DNA of 64,000 nt from Gilliamella apicola (GTDB taxonomy: Bacteria > Pseudomonadota > Gammaproteobacteria > Enterobacterales > Orbaceae): NCBI RefSeq assembly GCF_000599985.1, contig NZ_CP007445.1, forward strand, positions 1,550,001 through 1,614,000, in the 5' to 3' direction. Positions 31,388 to 40,209 of this stretch are shown in pieces (within the stretch, counting starts at the first letter, position 1; every line of letters starts with the position of its first letter). The translations under genes were made by a program, and so were the position numbers. The notes under the pieces were generated by a model. The model was not told the origin of the DNA. It did no database searches and saw only the letters and a list, made by a program, of their open reading frames with translations.

Positions 31388-34162
31388 TTAATATTGATGA
31401 ATATAATCTGTAGCTTTTTTGCCCGCCTGTAAACCAAAGATTATGATATCTGCAACAGCATTTCCACCAATACGATTAGCACCATGTACGCCCCCAACCA
31501 CCTCACCAGCAGCAAAGACGCCTTCAATAACATGATGTTGAATATCTAATACTTGTGTTTGTGCATTAATCGTTACTCCGCCCATAGTATGATGTATGCC
31601 GGGTGCAATTTTTATCGCATAAAATGAACCTTTGTTAATAGGATGACGCATCCCTGTAGTGCGTCCAAAATCTTCATCATATTTATTTAAAATAAAATTA
31701 TTATAACGTTCTATTGTCTTGGTCAAAGTATTTATATCAATGGATAATTGTTCTGCTAATTCAACAAGAGTATTAGTTTGAATAACTAAATTACGTGAAA
31801 TATACTCCTCTACCGATTTATTTTCATCACGAACTTGTTGATCAAATAAAATATAAGCATAATGTTCTGGTAGCTTATTAATACTATTAGAAACTTTATC
31901 GCGCGTATCTAATTCATTAACAAAGCGTTTTCCACTTTGTGATATTAATATCGCACCTCCACCACGAATTGATTCAGAAATGAGATAAGAGGTAGTTTGT
32001 TCTACAGTTGGATGAATTTGAATTTCTTTCATATCCACCGTACCTGCACCCAGTTTTTCTAAAATCGTAATTCCCGATCCTGTAGCCCCTTTATGATTAG
32101 TTGTCACAAAACCTTTGAGATCAGGGCGGTATTTTTCAATCATGTCTTTATTGGCGCCAAATCCACCGGTAGCAATAATTACTGCTTTTGTTTTAATTGT
32201 ATGAATTGAACCATCTTCTTGAGTAACTTCCACCCCCGTTACTTTATGATTTTCAGTTACAATCTTAATGACATTCGTATCAAGCATAACTTCAATAGCA
32301 CGGTTATTGATATTTTTAACCAATCCACTTATTAAAAATCCACCTACCGCAGTGCCACTTTCTGGTCGATGAGTTCGATCGATACTCATGCCTCCAGTAG
32401 TAGTAATACCACTTAACGTAATGCCATTTTTATCTAACCAATCGATAGCATCTGGTGCATTGTCAACAAAATAACGTAACAAGTCAGGATTATTTTTGTT
32501 TTTTCCTCCAATCATTGTTTCTTTATAGAAAAGATCTTTACTATCGATGATTCCTTTCAGTTTTTGAAATTTAGTCTCTGCAGCATTCATACCGGCTGAT
32601 GCTTTATTGGTATTTCCTCCAATCACTGACATTTTTTCAATAATGACTACATTGGCACCTAAATCATGTGCACGAATAGCCGCAGCTAATCCCGCGCCTC
32701 CACTTCCAACAACAACAATATCATAAGATTTATCATCCGGATCACCACCTTCGGCCAAAATGGCATCTTTATTGGATTTAACCATGGCTTTAGTTACTGC
32801 TTTTTTAAATGCTTCACACTGAGTTGTAGCACCAGAAATAGTATCAACATGAGGGCTATTTGAACTAATAATTCTATCTTTAATTTCATTAAAATTACTT
32901 AATACATTATCATCAAAATTATTTGCATTAACTAATTGCATATCTTTAATATAGTCTTTTGCTAATTCAACATTGATTGTAAATTCATAGGATTCATCAT
33001 TAACTTTCTCTTGATAACTACCTGGATTAAATTTTTTGTTATTTAAATTTACATCTCGAATTAAACTTTCAATTAATGAAAAATGCCATAATGGTACTGG
33101 AATTTTGAGTTCTTCTCGCTTATCGCTATTGATAAATAATTCAAGCTTTTCACCATTTTTGATTCGACTTGTCCAATCAGGATAGGCAATGCAGGCTCGA
33201 CCAACAGCAACTAAATCATAACCATTTTCTAATGCTGTTGTCAGATCAGTTTGGTTAATTACGTTACCTACACCGACAACAGGAATTTTAGCTAATGCCT
33301 CAGAACGCATTGCAAGGTATTTTTTAATTAGTGGTGTTGGATCTTCAATATTGACAATTGATGATCTTAAGATGGTTCCCATGGAAAAATGAACATAATC
33401 TAAACCTTTTTCGGCTAATTTATCAAGCAAATATAGAGTATCATCAAATCGGATACCTGGTATCTCTAACTCTTCCGGAGAAAAGCGATAGCCAATAATA
33501 AAATCAGAGTTAGCAAACTGCTTAACGATATTGTGAGTTATGTCCAAAATGGCTAAGGGGAATCTTGTTCGGTTATCCCGACTTCCTCCCCATTTATCAT
33601 TACGTTGATTAGAATTTGGTGAATAAAATTGCTGAATTAAATAGGTATTAGCACCGTGGATTTCTACACCATCAAAGCCCGCTTGGATTGCTCGTCTAAC
33701 GGCTTGTCCAAATTTTTCGATCATTTGATCTACTTCATTTTCCGTTAACTCTGTTGGTGCAGCGGCTTCAGGTCTAGGTGCTGCAATCGCACTAGGCCCT
33801 ACCGGAGAAAGTCCACCAATAAGCTTGGGATCCACCATTCTACCACCATGGTAAACCTGAATGATTGCTTTTGAACCTTTTTCTTTAATTGCTTGAGCTA
33901 TTTTTGCTAATCCCTCGATTTTATCATCACTATCTAATCCAATAGCTCCAGGAAAAGCTAACCCTTTTTTGTCAACAAAACCACATTCGACAATAATAGT
34001 TCCAATTTCTCCCGATCTAGCATGGTAATATTCAATTAAATCGGATGTTACAGATCCTTCATAAAATCCAGAACAAGTAGTCATTGGTGCCATAATTATG
34101 CGATTTTTTAGTTCAACACCATTGGGTAAAGTAAATGGTTCGAAAGCATTTTTCTTTGTCAT
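31388..34162 (-). CDS. Three-domain flavoprotein, OYE / FMN_bind / FAD_binding_2 (probable NADH:fumarate-type reductase)
   Basis: 924 residues. Residues 1-350 are an Old Yellow Enzyme-type barrel (ELKNRIIMAPMTT, GFDGVEIHGANTYLIQQF). About 385-465 is an FMN_bind domain with the covalent-flavin motif D-T-I-S-G-A-T near 440, the ApbE acceptor. From 477 there is an FAD_binding_2 domain beginning YDIVVVGSGGAGLAAAI. Catalytic residues of flavocytochrome fumarate reductases are matched by TGGMSIDRTHRP, ILFDQQVRDENK, GIHHTMGG and HGANRIGGNA. There is no signal peptide, so it is cytoplasmic. Enzymes of this architecture are reported as soluble NADH-dependent fumarate or acrylate reductases. Urocanate, cinnamate or acrylate are alternative substrates. 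Confidence 0.85.
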   Translation of the reverse strand: MTKKNAFEPFTLPNGVELKNRIIMAPMTTCSGFYEGSVTSDLIEYYHARSGEIGTIIVECGFVDKKGLAFPGAIGLDSDDKIEGLAKIAQAIKEKGSKAIIQVYHGGRMVDPKLIGGLSPVGPSAIAAPRPEAAAPTELTENEVDQMIEKFGQAVRRAIQAGFDGVEIHGANTYLIQQFYSPNSNQRNDKWGGSRDNRTRFPLAILDITHNIVKQFANSDFIIGYRFSPEELEIPGIRFDDTLYLLDKLAEKGLDYVHFSMGTILRSSIVNIEDPTPLIKKYLAMRSEALAKIPVVGVGNVINQTDLTTALENGYDLVAVGRACIAYPDWTSRIKNGEKLELFINSDKREELKIPVPLWHFSLIESLIRDVNLNNKKFNPGSYQEKVNDESYEFTINVELAKDYIKDMQLVNANNFDDNVLSNFNEIKDRIISSNSPHVDTISGATTQCEAFKKAVTKAMVKSNKDAILAEGGDPDDKSYDIVVVGSGGAGLAAAIRAHDLGANVVIIEKMSVIGGNTNKASAGMNAAETKFQKLKGIIDSKDLFYKETMIGGKNKNNPDLLRYFVDNAPDAIDWLDKNGITLSGITTTGGMSIDRTHRPESGTAVGGFLISGLVKNINNRAIEVMLDTNVIKIVTENHKVTGVEVTQEDGSIHTIKTKAVIIATGGFGANKDMIEKYRPDLKGFVTTNHKGATGSGITILEKLGAGTVDMKEIQIHPTVEQTTSYLISESIRGGGAILISQSGKRFVNELDTRDKVSNSINKLPEHYAYILFDQQVRDENKSVEEYISRNLVIQTNTLVELAEQLSIDINTLTKTIERYNNFILNKYDEDFGRTTGMRHPINKGSFYAIKIAPGIHHTMGGVTINAQTQVLDIQHHVIEGVFAAGEVVGGVHGANRIGGNAVADIIIFGLQAGKKATDYIHQY

Positions 34163-34449
34163 TTTAGGTACCTGATAATTACTTAAATTGATTTCTAATG
34201 GTTAATAATAGCATTACTAATATTCATCCTCTACCAACAATAACTTCATTAGCAAGGCTAGTATCATTTTTTCGACAGAAATTTTTTTAAATTTATTAAA
34301 AAATTATAGAATTATTTACTTTTTAAATAATTAAATATTGTTTATTTTGTATCATTTTTTCCATTTTTGATTAATAAAAATGGATTTTTAGTCTAAAAAA
34401 AAACACTATAACTATTTCATTTACTTGCAAATTTTTTAATACTTTATTC
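34163..34449. other. Divergent intergenic region between the flavoprotein and pyrD leader
   Basis: AT-rich, no gene. It must carry the minus-strand flavoprotein promoter. A TTGATTTCTAATGG element (34189-34202) matches only the left half of an FNR box and is not claimed as one. Confidence 0.4.
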
Positions 34450-34477
34450 TTGAACTTTAATTCTAATCAGTTAGAAT
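34450..34477 (+). promoter_or_regulatory. Predicted pyrD leader promoter
   Basis: TTGAAC (34450-34455), a 16-base spacer and TAGAAT (34472-34477). It would start a transcript near 34484, about 25 bases before the leader ORF and 95 before the attenuator. Confidence 0.6.
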
Positions 34478-34508
34478 GCTTAGCAATTTATATAAAAGGG
34501 AATGGTAG

Positions 34509-34706
34509 ATGATTGTGGCACATACACACAAACTGAAAGAAACATTAAAACATCATTCTTTTTCTATTTTAATTAATGATCCTCCTTTATGGAGGATTTT
34601 TTATTTTAAGCCTATCTTTTTTTATTTTCTCCTTAAATTATCAATTAAATTCAATTTAAGTACAAAAAACAGGAGCAAGCATGAAACCTTTGATCCCTTT
34701 TTATAA
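34509..34706 (+). CDS. Putative pyrD leader peptide overlapping an attenuator
   Basis: 65-codon ORF beginning MIVAHTHKLKETLKHHSF with AAGGGA seven bases upstream. It reads through the terminator hairpin at 34579-34604 and stops 26 bases inside pyrD in another frame. Its codons cross a pyrimidine-rich pause-like tract (34556-34570). Placement mirrors the pyrBI leader of enterobacteria, where coupled translation past the attenuator blocks termination. The peptide itself resembles nothing I know; its role would be translational, not as a protein. Confidence 0.5.
   Translation: MIVAHTHKLKETLKHHSFSILINDPPLWRIFYFKPIFFYFLLKLSIKFNLSTKNRSKHETFDPFL
34579..34604 (+). terminator. Attenuator-like terminator upstream of pyrD
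   Basis: Seven-bp stem ATCCTCC / GGAGGAT with a TTTAT loop and a T-rich tail (TTTTTATTTT). It lies 77 bases before the pyrD ATG with no gene ending upstream on this strand, so it acts within the pyrD leader. Confidence 0.82.
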
Positions 34707-35736
34707 TCCAAGTATAAGTTATGAAGATAATTATGCTCAAGGACCTTTTGGACTATTTAGTCAATTAGATAAGGCAGAACAAGTACCGACTCAACCCACT
34801 AAATTTTTAAATGTTGATGTAAACTTACCCTTTGGTATGCCGGCAGGTCCATTATTAAATGCAAATTATATCAAAGCAGCTTTTGTATATGGATTTGATT
34901 TATGTGTGTACAAAACAGTTAGAACAAAAATGCATAAATGTCATCCTTTACCAAATGTTTTGTCAGTACATCCTAAAGGTAAACTAACCAGTAACCTTGA
35001 TACAGTTTTAGCCGACACCAATTATAATCAGCCATTATCAATTACTAACTCCTTTGGCGTTCCTTCTTTTGCACCTGACGTTTGGCAACCAGATATGGCT
35101 GAGGCAGTTAAAGCAGCTGGCCATGGTCAATGTGTAATTGGTAGCTTCCAAGGAACTCAGGGCAATGGTGCAATTGAAAAAGACTATGCTTTAGCAGCAA
35201 AATTAGTTAGAGAAACTGATGCCCCCATTCTAGAAGCTAATCTGAGTTGTCCTAACGAAGGTGCAAGCAAACTACTTTGTTTTGATACAGATAGAGTGGA
35301 GCGTATTGTTAATGAAATAAAAATGGCGGTACCAGATCGCCCTCTTATTTTAAAATTAGCTTATTTTCCTGATGATGAAAAAATTGTGTCGTTATTAAAA
35401 CGAGTTGGCTCAATTATAGATGGATTAAGTACTATTAATACTCTTTCCGCTAAACCTGTTGATGCGGATGGTCATCCAGCATTAGGAGAAAATAGAAAAG
35501 AAGGTGGAGTCTGTGGTGATGCTATTCGTTGGGCAGGTTTGGATATGGTGACCCGTCTAGCTAAATATCGTCAACAAATGGAATTAAAATTTGCAATTAT
35601 TGGCGTTGGTGGCGTAAGCTCAAGTGAACATTATCAGGAGTTTATAAAAGCTGGTGCTAATGCTGTGATGAGTGCTACAGGCGCTATGTGGAATCCTTTA
35701 CTTGCAATAGAAATCAAAAAGAGTTTAAAACAATAA
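34681..35736 (+). CDS. pyrD: Dihydroorotate dehydrogenase, class 1-type
   Basis: 351 residues, AGGAG ahead of the ATG. It is a TIM-barrel flavoprotein unlike E. coli class 2 PyrD: it lacks the N-terminal membrane helices, and its active-site base is the Cys of ANLSCPNEG (about 186), the class 1 hallmark. ITNSFGVPS, INTLSAKP and IIGVGGV line the FMN/orotate site. Class 1A enzymes are soluble and use fumarate as electron acceptor, so the carboxylate-linked genes next door may matter. It converts dihydroorotate to orotate in UMP synthesis. A leader/attenuator suggests pyrimidine control. Confidence 0.85.
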   Translation: MKPLIPFYNPSISYEDNYAQGPFGLFSQLDKAEQVPTQPTKFLNVDVNLPFGMPAGPLLNANYIKAAFVYGFDLCVYKTVRTKMHKCHPLPNVLSVHPKGKLTSNLDTVLADTNYNQPLSITNSFGVPSFAPDVWQPDMAEAVKAAGHGQCVIGSFQGTQGNGAIEKDYALAAKLVRETDAPILEANLSCPNEGASKLLCFDTDRVERIVNEIKMAVPDRPLILKLAYFPDDEKIVSLLKRVGSIIDGLSTINTLSAKPVDADGHPALGENRKEGGVCGDAIRWAGLDMVTRLAKYRQQMELKFAIIGVGGVSSSEHYQEFIKAGANAVMSATGAMWNPLLAIEIKKSLKQ

Positions 35737-35750
35737 TAAATAGACATTCT

Positions 35751-35791
35751 AAAAAGTTACAGGGTAACTTGTATATACCCTATAACTTTTT
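35751..35791. terminator. Bidirectional terminator between pyrD and ybaN
   Basis: Inverted repeat AAAAAGTTACAGGGTA / TACCCTATAACTTTTT with one mismatched position, A-rich on the left and T-rich on the right. It serves the convergent pair. Confidence 0.85.
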
Positions 35792-35826
35792 AACTTCAAT
35801 TAATCTTATTTGTAACAATATTACTT

Positions 35827-36192
35827 TTATTTATTTTTATTAAAATAAACATAACCAAATATAAGATGCGCAAAAAAAACAATAATAAGAATAATTCTAA
35901 CATGTAATGAATTAAAAATAATAAAAGGTATGAGTAAAACAATAAATACCATCAATAGCATTTTAATTAAGCTTGATTTTGAAGCTTTTTTCTCAATAAA
36001 CATTTTCTGAATGTAAATTTGATAATATTTACTTTTAGTAAAATAAAAATAAAGGCGATCAGAGCTATTCAACCAAAGATAAGCAGTTAATAAATAGAAA
36101 GGTACAGTAGGTAGAACTGGTAAAAAAATACCAACGGTTCCTAAAATAAAAGAAAGACTTCCTACTAATATAAATAAAATCTTTTTTAACAT
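35827..36192 (-). CDS. ybaN: DUF454 (YbaN) inner-membrane protein
   Basis: 121 residues with the DUF454 signature LGTVGIFLPVLPTVPFYLL (about 17-35) between hydrophobic helices, and two C-terminal helices (about 80-117). It is a small integral membrane protein whose function is unknown in the family. It is convergent with pyrD. Confidence 0.88.
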   Translation of the reverse strand: MLKKILFILVGSLSFILGTVGIFLPVLPTVPFYLLTAYLWLNSSDRLYFYFTKSKYYQIYIQKMFIEKKASKSSLIKMLLMVFIVLLIPFIIFNSLHVRIILIIVFFAHLIFGYVYFNKNK

Positions 36193-37222
36193 TATAAAAT
36201 TTAGCTCTAAGTGAATTTACAGTCTAATTAGCTATGAATTAATATAATATAGCTTATTCTGATGCAATTTTCTTTTGTAAAATGCTTTTGTTAACTGCAT
36301 TTAAACATCAATAATATAATTTCTGGTAGACAATAAAAATGCCATTAAAATTTTTGATATTATTATTAATATCAAAACGATATCTGGATAGTTCTTATGA
36401 TTTTAACTGTTATAGAGCAATTTTATTCTCGTCCTTTTCTATTTTAGAGTTTAGCGTTAGGATATTATCACAATAAATAAGTAATATGCTTATTAATGAT
36501 TTTAAGACATAGACCGAATTTATTTACGTTAATAAACATAAGCTATAATGTTTATAACAAATTTTTCTACGTATTTATATTAATAATCACCAAAAGTATT
36601 ATCAATAAAATAAATATAATAGTGGAATATAAATCTTTGCACTTAAATCGAGTCCGAATAAATAAGATAATTAAAAAACAATATTGAGATTTGTTGGAAA
36701 GGATGTAGCTTGAACCCACAACATTCTACGTGACAGGTAGCTAATTAAAATATAATTTTTTCTAAAAAGAATATATAAAAATCTTTTAAGTTTTTTAATA
36801 ATCGTTTAATAAAAATTTATCAAGCATAATATAATGTGAACTATCACTTTGAAAATAATCTATTTTTATCCGTATAAGCTCAAAATATTTAGCGACTACC
36901 ATCTGATGAATAATTGTAATCATAATATGGATTTTAAAAATTTGAGTCCAAAAACAATTAGCTGTTAACTTGTTTATTAATATTAGTTTATTGAATATAA
37001 AAATCATTATCATTGACATTTGTCACTAAATAGACATTTCGAGCTCATTACTTAAACGATTTTTGAAACTATTCTAAATTACCGTTGTTCTATAGATAAT
37101 TTTATAAGAAGATAACATATATATTTATTGCGATAATATTTAATGAATCGCTCTGATAAATTTTTTAGCACTCACTGCTCAAAACAACATCCTTGCTTAC
37201 AAAGAACACAGATACTATAAAA
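36193..37222. other. 1-kb gene-poor region
   Basis: Very AT-rich. Short open frames at 36496-36687 (+) and 36795-37019 (-) have low-complexity Ile/Asn/Lys composition, poor starts and no recognisable domain; I do not call them genes. The only identifiable relic is a tRNA-Asp 3' half at 36692-36743. The rest looks like decayed sequence. Confidence 0.6.
36692..36743 (-). pseudogene. Decayed 3' half of tRNA-Asp
   Basis: Bases 36692-36740 align without gaps to the 3' part of the intact tRNA-Asp at 38514-38562 in the same orientation, 35 of 49 identical by my count. The anticodon loop CTGTCAC, a T-loop GTTCAA and the terminal CA survive. Anticodon-stem and T-stem pairs partly persist through compensating changes. 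The D arm and 5' acceptor strand are absent, so it cannot be a functional tRNA. Confidence 0.8.
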
Positions 37223-37840
37223 TTACCAATTACAAGCTTCTCTCACAGGTTTTATCGCTTCATCAAGACCAGTTAGGTCAAAAGTTGTATTTACTGATCC
37301 TTTGCTAAATGGTGTTACCTGAATAAAAAATTTCTTCTTATCTATTAAAGTCTTTATAAATTCTTGTATCTTTTTTTGAGATCCGGGATAAAATAATCCC
37401 TTGTAATTAGTTGATATAGTCCACTCTACATCAGTGACAGCCTTATCCGAATCAATTCTTGTTATTGTTTTAATATCATTAGTACTAAGAAAAATGTTAA
37501 AATTTATATAAAAATCAGTTTCTCTTTCTTGACATTGTATATTTAATGTTGGTATTACTTGTGAAAAATCAGATTTGATAGGAGAATCAGATTTTAATGA
37601 TAACCTCACTGTTTTACTATCATCAATTGGGGATACATCTTCGATAATAACCCATTTACTTTTGCTGTTTGTCTCTACAACACTTGTATTAACTTCAAAA
37701 GCTGCATCATAACAAGCTAAACGTTGGTCATTATCATTAATAGATTTACATGAACCTATTGTAGATATTGATAGACTTTCGGCAAAAGCAAAATCTGTAA
37801 ATATAATGGGAAGCAACAAGACCAACAGTTTCTTTTTCAT
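37223..37840 (-). CDS. TagO/VasI-like type VI secretion-associated protein, orphan
   Basis: 205 residues with a signal peptide (MKKKLLVLLLPIIFTDFAFA). It has family-like landmarks: NDNDQRLACYDAAF (about 36), KWVIIEDVSPIDDSKTVRLSL (about 62), IQCQERETDFYINF (about 100), and TPFSKGSVNTTFDLTGLDEAIKPVREACNW at the C-terminus. TagO/VasI proteins accompany T6SS clusters and in some species help place the sheath or bind the baseplate side. No other T6SS gene is in the window. AAGGAA precedes the ATG. Confidence 0.75.
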   Translation of the reverse strand: MKKKLLVLLLPIIFTDFAFAESLSISTIGSCKSINDNDQRLACYDAAFEVNTSVVETNSKSKWVIIEDVSPIDDSKTVRLSLKSDSPIKSDFSQVIPTLNIQCQERETDFYINFNIFLSTNDIKTITRIDSDKAVTDVEWTISTNYKGLFYPGSQKKIQEFIKTLIDKKKFFIQVTPFSKGSVNTTFDLTGLDEAIKPVREACNW

Positions 37841-38513
37841 ATAAATATTCCTTTATTATAAATGATTGTTAAAACTACTTACTTTTTATTGTATCTTTAT
37901 TTTAGGTAATATTATGTTATTTATAATTTTTTTGCAATAAAAACCGATAATTAGACTATTTATACTGTAATTGCATATAAAAAAATCAAACATATGTGAA
38001 TAAAATTATTTGCCAAATATAAACATTGAAGTAATTAAGAAAAATTCAAAAAACGTTTTGGTTCGTAATCATATATATTAGTTATAGAACATGCCGAATT
38101 GAATTAATGTTAAATCATTAATTAATCATAAATATCAGTACAGCTTAACAGTTGGCATTTATTGAGTAATTTTTAATTTTGATGGCATTATTTATATCAA
38201 ATAGAGAAAAAAACGATATGGATGAACTTATCGATATACAGTTTACTAATAATGAACAAGTGTAAACATAGTTATGGTTATTCCAAATACTAAATATTTA
38301 GAATTATAGAATACTAAAGAAATTTACACTGATGCAAGTGTACTTGTGAGGTTGTTAATCTGGTTTTTAATAATAACTATTATAAAATAAATATTGAAAC
38401 TATCTCAATCTGAAAAGGCTAACCTTGATAATGTAAAAATTTGGGACAAAAATTATTAGAATAGATAATAGACTTTTATGTGGCGCTTTAATTAAACGAA
38501 ATTATTTAAGAAT
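37841..38513. other. Gene-free region between the TagO-like gene and tRNA-Asp
   Basis: 673 AT-rich bases. A 15-codon frame at 38218-38265 has no support. No RNA gene or repeat seen. It sits immediately next to the 3' end of tRNA-Asp, where integrative elements insert, and looks eroded. Confidence 0.5.
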
Positions 38514-38590
38514 TGGCGGAACGGACGGGGCTCGAACCCGCGACCCCCTGCGTGACAGGCAGGTATTCTAACCAACTGAACTACCGCTCC
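38514..38590 (-). tRNA. aspV: tRNA-Asp (GTC)
   Basis: 77 nt including the encoded CCA. Acceptor GGAGCGG / CCGTTCC, D-arm GTTCAGTTGGTTAGAATA, anticodon arm CCTGC-CTGTCAC-GCAGG with GTC, T-arm with TTCGAGC. It lies behind dnaQ, as aspV does in E. coli. Confidence 0.98.
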
Positions 38591-38631
38591 GCTTTTGGAT
38601 ACCTTTAATGAACAACATCAAAGTAGGCGTG

Positions 38632-38660
38632 ATATTAAAGGCTATTTTCTTATTCGTCAA
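38632..38660 (-). promoter_or_regulatory. Promoter of tRNA-Asp
   Basis: On the minus strand TTGACG, a 17-base spacer and TAATAT, followed by the GC-rich discriminator CACGCC typical of stringently controlled stable-RNA promoters. It lies 42 bases upstream of the mature tRNA. Confidence 0.75.
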
Positions 38661-38703
38661 TCATATTTTTAAAATCATTGCTCAATTGAATATAAAAGCA
38701 TCA

Positions 38704-39438
38704 TTAATGTAACTTCCACATGGCTTCACCACTTTTCTTTTCAATTTTCTTTATTATTGATTCATGTTCAGAAAGTTCGTGTTCCGTTGCTTTTATGATC
38801 TTTAACGGATTGCCTGTGCGTTCTATTCTTTTAATAACACTTCCCTCTGTTGAAGTTGAAAGATGTTCATCGGAACTAAAGGCTAGAGTTGTTTGCCCAC
38901 CAGTCATAGCTAAATAGACTTCAGCTAAAATCTCGGCATCAAGTAAAGCGCCATGAAGTGTTCGATGAGAATTATCTATCTGATAACGTTCACAAAGAAC
39001 ATCTAAATTATTACGTTTACCAGGAAACATTCGTCTTGCCATAGCTAAAGTATCGGTTACAATACAATGCTCAGACGTTTTGAAATCAAGACCACAAAGG
39101 CGGAATTCGTAATCCATAAATCCGACGTCAAACGAAGCGTTATGAATCACTAACTCAGCACCATCAATAAATTTAATAAAATCATGAGCAATATTTTTGA
39201 AAATCGGTTTATCTTTAACGAATTCATCACTTATACCATGAACTCTGAAAGCTTCTTCATCAATTAAACGTTCAGGATTAATGTAGACATGAAAATGGTT
39301 GCCTGTTAATCGACGGTTAACCACTTCAACAGCACCGATTTCAATAATCTTATGACCTTCATAATGGTTATTGCCTTCTTGATTCATACCAGTAGTTTCT
39401 GTATCTAATACAATTTGGCGGGTACAATTAGTTATCAC
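38704..39438 (-). CDS. dnaQ: DNA polymerase III epsilon subunit (proofreading)
   Basis: 244 residues (E. coli 243) from GTG at 39438; the nearby ATG is out of frame, and MITNCTRQIVLDTETTG aligns with the E. coli N-terminus. Exonuclease motifs: LDTETTGM (ExoI), HNASFDVGFMDYEF (ExoII), and HGALLDAEILAEVYLAMTGG (ExoIII). The C-terminal tail ends in a polymerase-alpha-binding segment. It is divergent from rnhA, the arrangement of E. coli. Confidence 0.96.
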   Translation of the reverse strand: MITNCTRQIVLDTETTGMNQEGNNHYEGHKIIEIGAVEVVNRRLTGNHFHVYINPERLIDEEAFRVHGISDEFVKDKPIFKNIAHDFIKFIDGAELVIHNASFDVGFMDYEFRLCGLDFKTSEHCIVTDTLAMARRMFPGKRNNLDVLCERYQIDNSHRTLHGALLDAEILAEVYLAMTGGQTTLAFSSDEHLSTSTEGSVIKRIERTGNPLKIIKATEHELSEHESIIKKIEKKSGEAMWKLH

Positions 39439-39630
39439 ATTATTCTCTTTTTATGTATTAATAAATTTTGGAAAAAACAAAATAGTGGTATAGTCTAGCA
39501 CTAAAATTCTATGATGTAGATATCTGCAAAAATTGAAGTAAATAATTTAATCAAATTAGTACAAATATTTTACTATTTTATATCAAACTCACATTCAAAA
39601 TGTTATTTGATTTTTAAAAAGATCATTAAA

Positions 39631-40140
39631 ATGTTAAAACAAATTGAAATATACACAGATGGTTCTTGCCTTGGTAATCCTGGTCCGGGAGGATATGCCG
39701 CTATATTAAAATATAAACAAAATGAAAAAATCTTATCTCAAGGTTATTTTAAAACAACAAACAATCGTATGGAATTATTAGCCGCTATTGTTGCCTTAGA
39801 ACAACTAAAACAAACTTGCCAGATTAAACTCTATTCCGATAGTCAATATGTACGCAACGGAATTACTAATTGGATACATGGATGGAAAAAAAATGGGTGG
39901 AAAACATCCAATAAAAAACCTGTTAAAAATGTGGATTTATGGATGCGTTTAGACAAATTGGTTCAAATACATAAAATTGAATGGATTTGGGTAAAAGGTC
40001 ATGCTGGACATATTGAAAATGAACGTTGTGATGTTATTGCAAAATCTATGGCAGAAGCACCGAGTTTATCCGATGTTGTATTTGAAGAATCATTATCTGA
40101 CAAAACAAATAACGACGACATTGAATTGAATCTATTTTGA
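39631..40140 (+). CDS. rnhA: Ribonuclease HI
   Basis: 169 residues from [13 protein letters not shown]; an ATG 24 bases upstream is rejected because the family begins at MLKQ. Catalytic carboxylates are in [19 protein letters not shown] and CDVIAKS, with the flexible-loop His in KGHAGH. The C-terminus is about 14 residues longer than E. coli RNase HI and acidic. It degrades RNA in RNA:DNA hybrids. Confidence 0.96.
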   Translation: MLKQIEIYTDGSCLGNPGPGGYAAILKYKQNEKILSQGYFKTTNNRMELLAAIVALEQLKQTCQIKLYSDSQYVRNGITNWIHGWKKNGWKTSNKKPVKNVDLWMRLDKLVQIHKIEWIWVKGHAGHIENERCDVIAKSMAEAPSLSDVVFEESLSDKTNNDDIELNLF

Positions 40141-40209
40141 TAAAGTATCGATAATAAGTGTAAATTTTTAATAAATTGCAATAAGTAACATTAACGGAGT
40201 CAATAATAA

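Noticed and set aside
34502..34576. Alternative 24-codon leader ending SFFFYFN upstream of the pyrD attenuator, suggesting Phe control
   Set aside because: Its ATG is one or two bases from the Shine-Dalgarno, too close; the Phe codons follow from the T-rich tract. The ATG at 34509 is better placed.
36496..37019. Two short open frames in the gene-poor region
   Set aside because: Low-complexity AT-driven composition, no ribosome sites, no domain.
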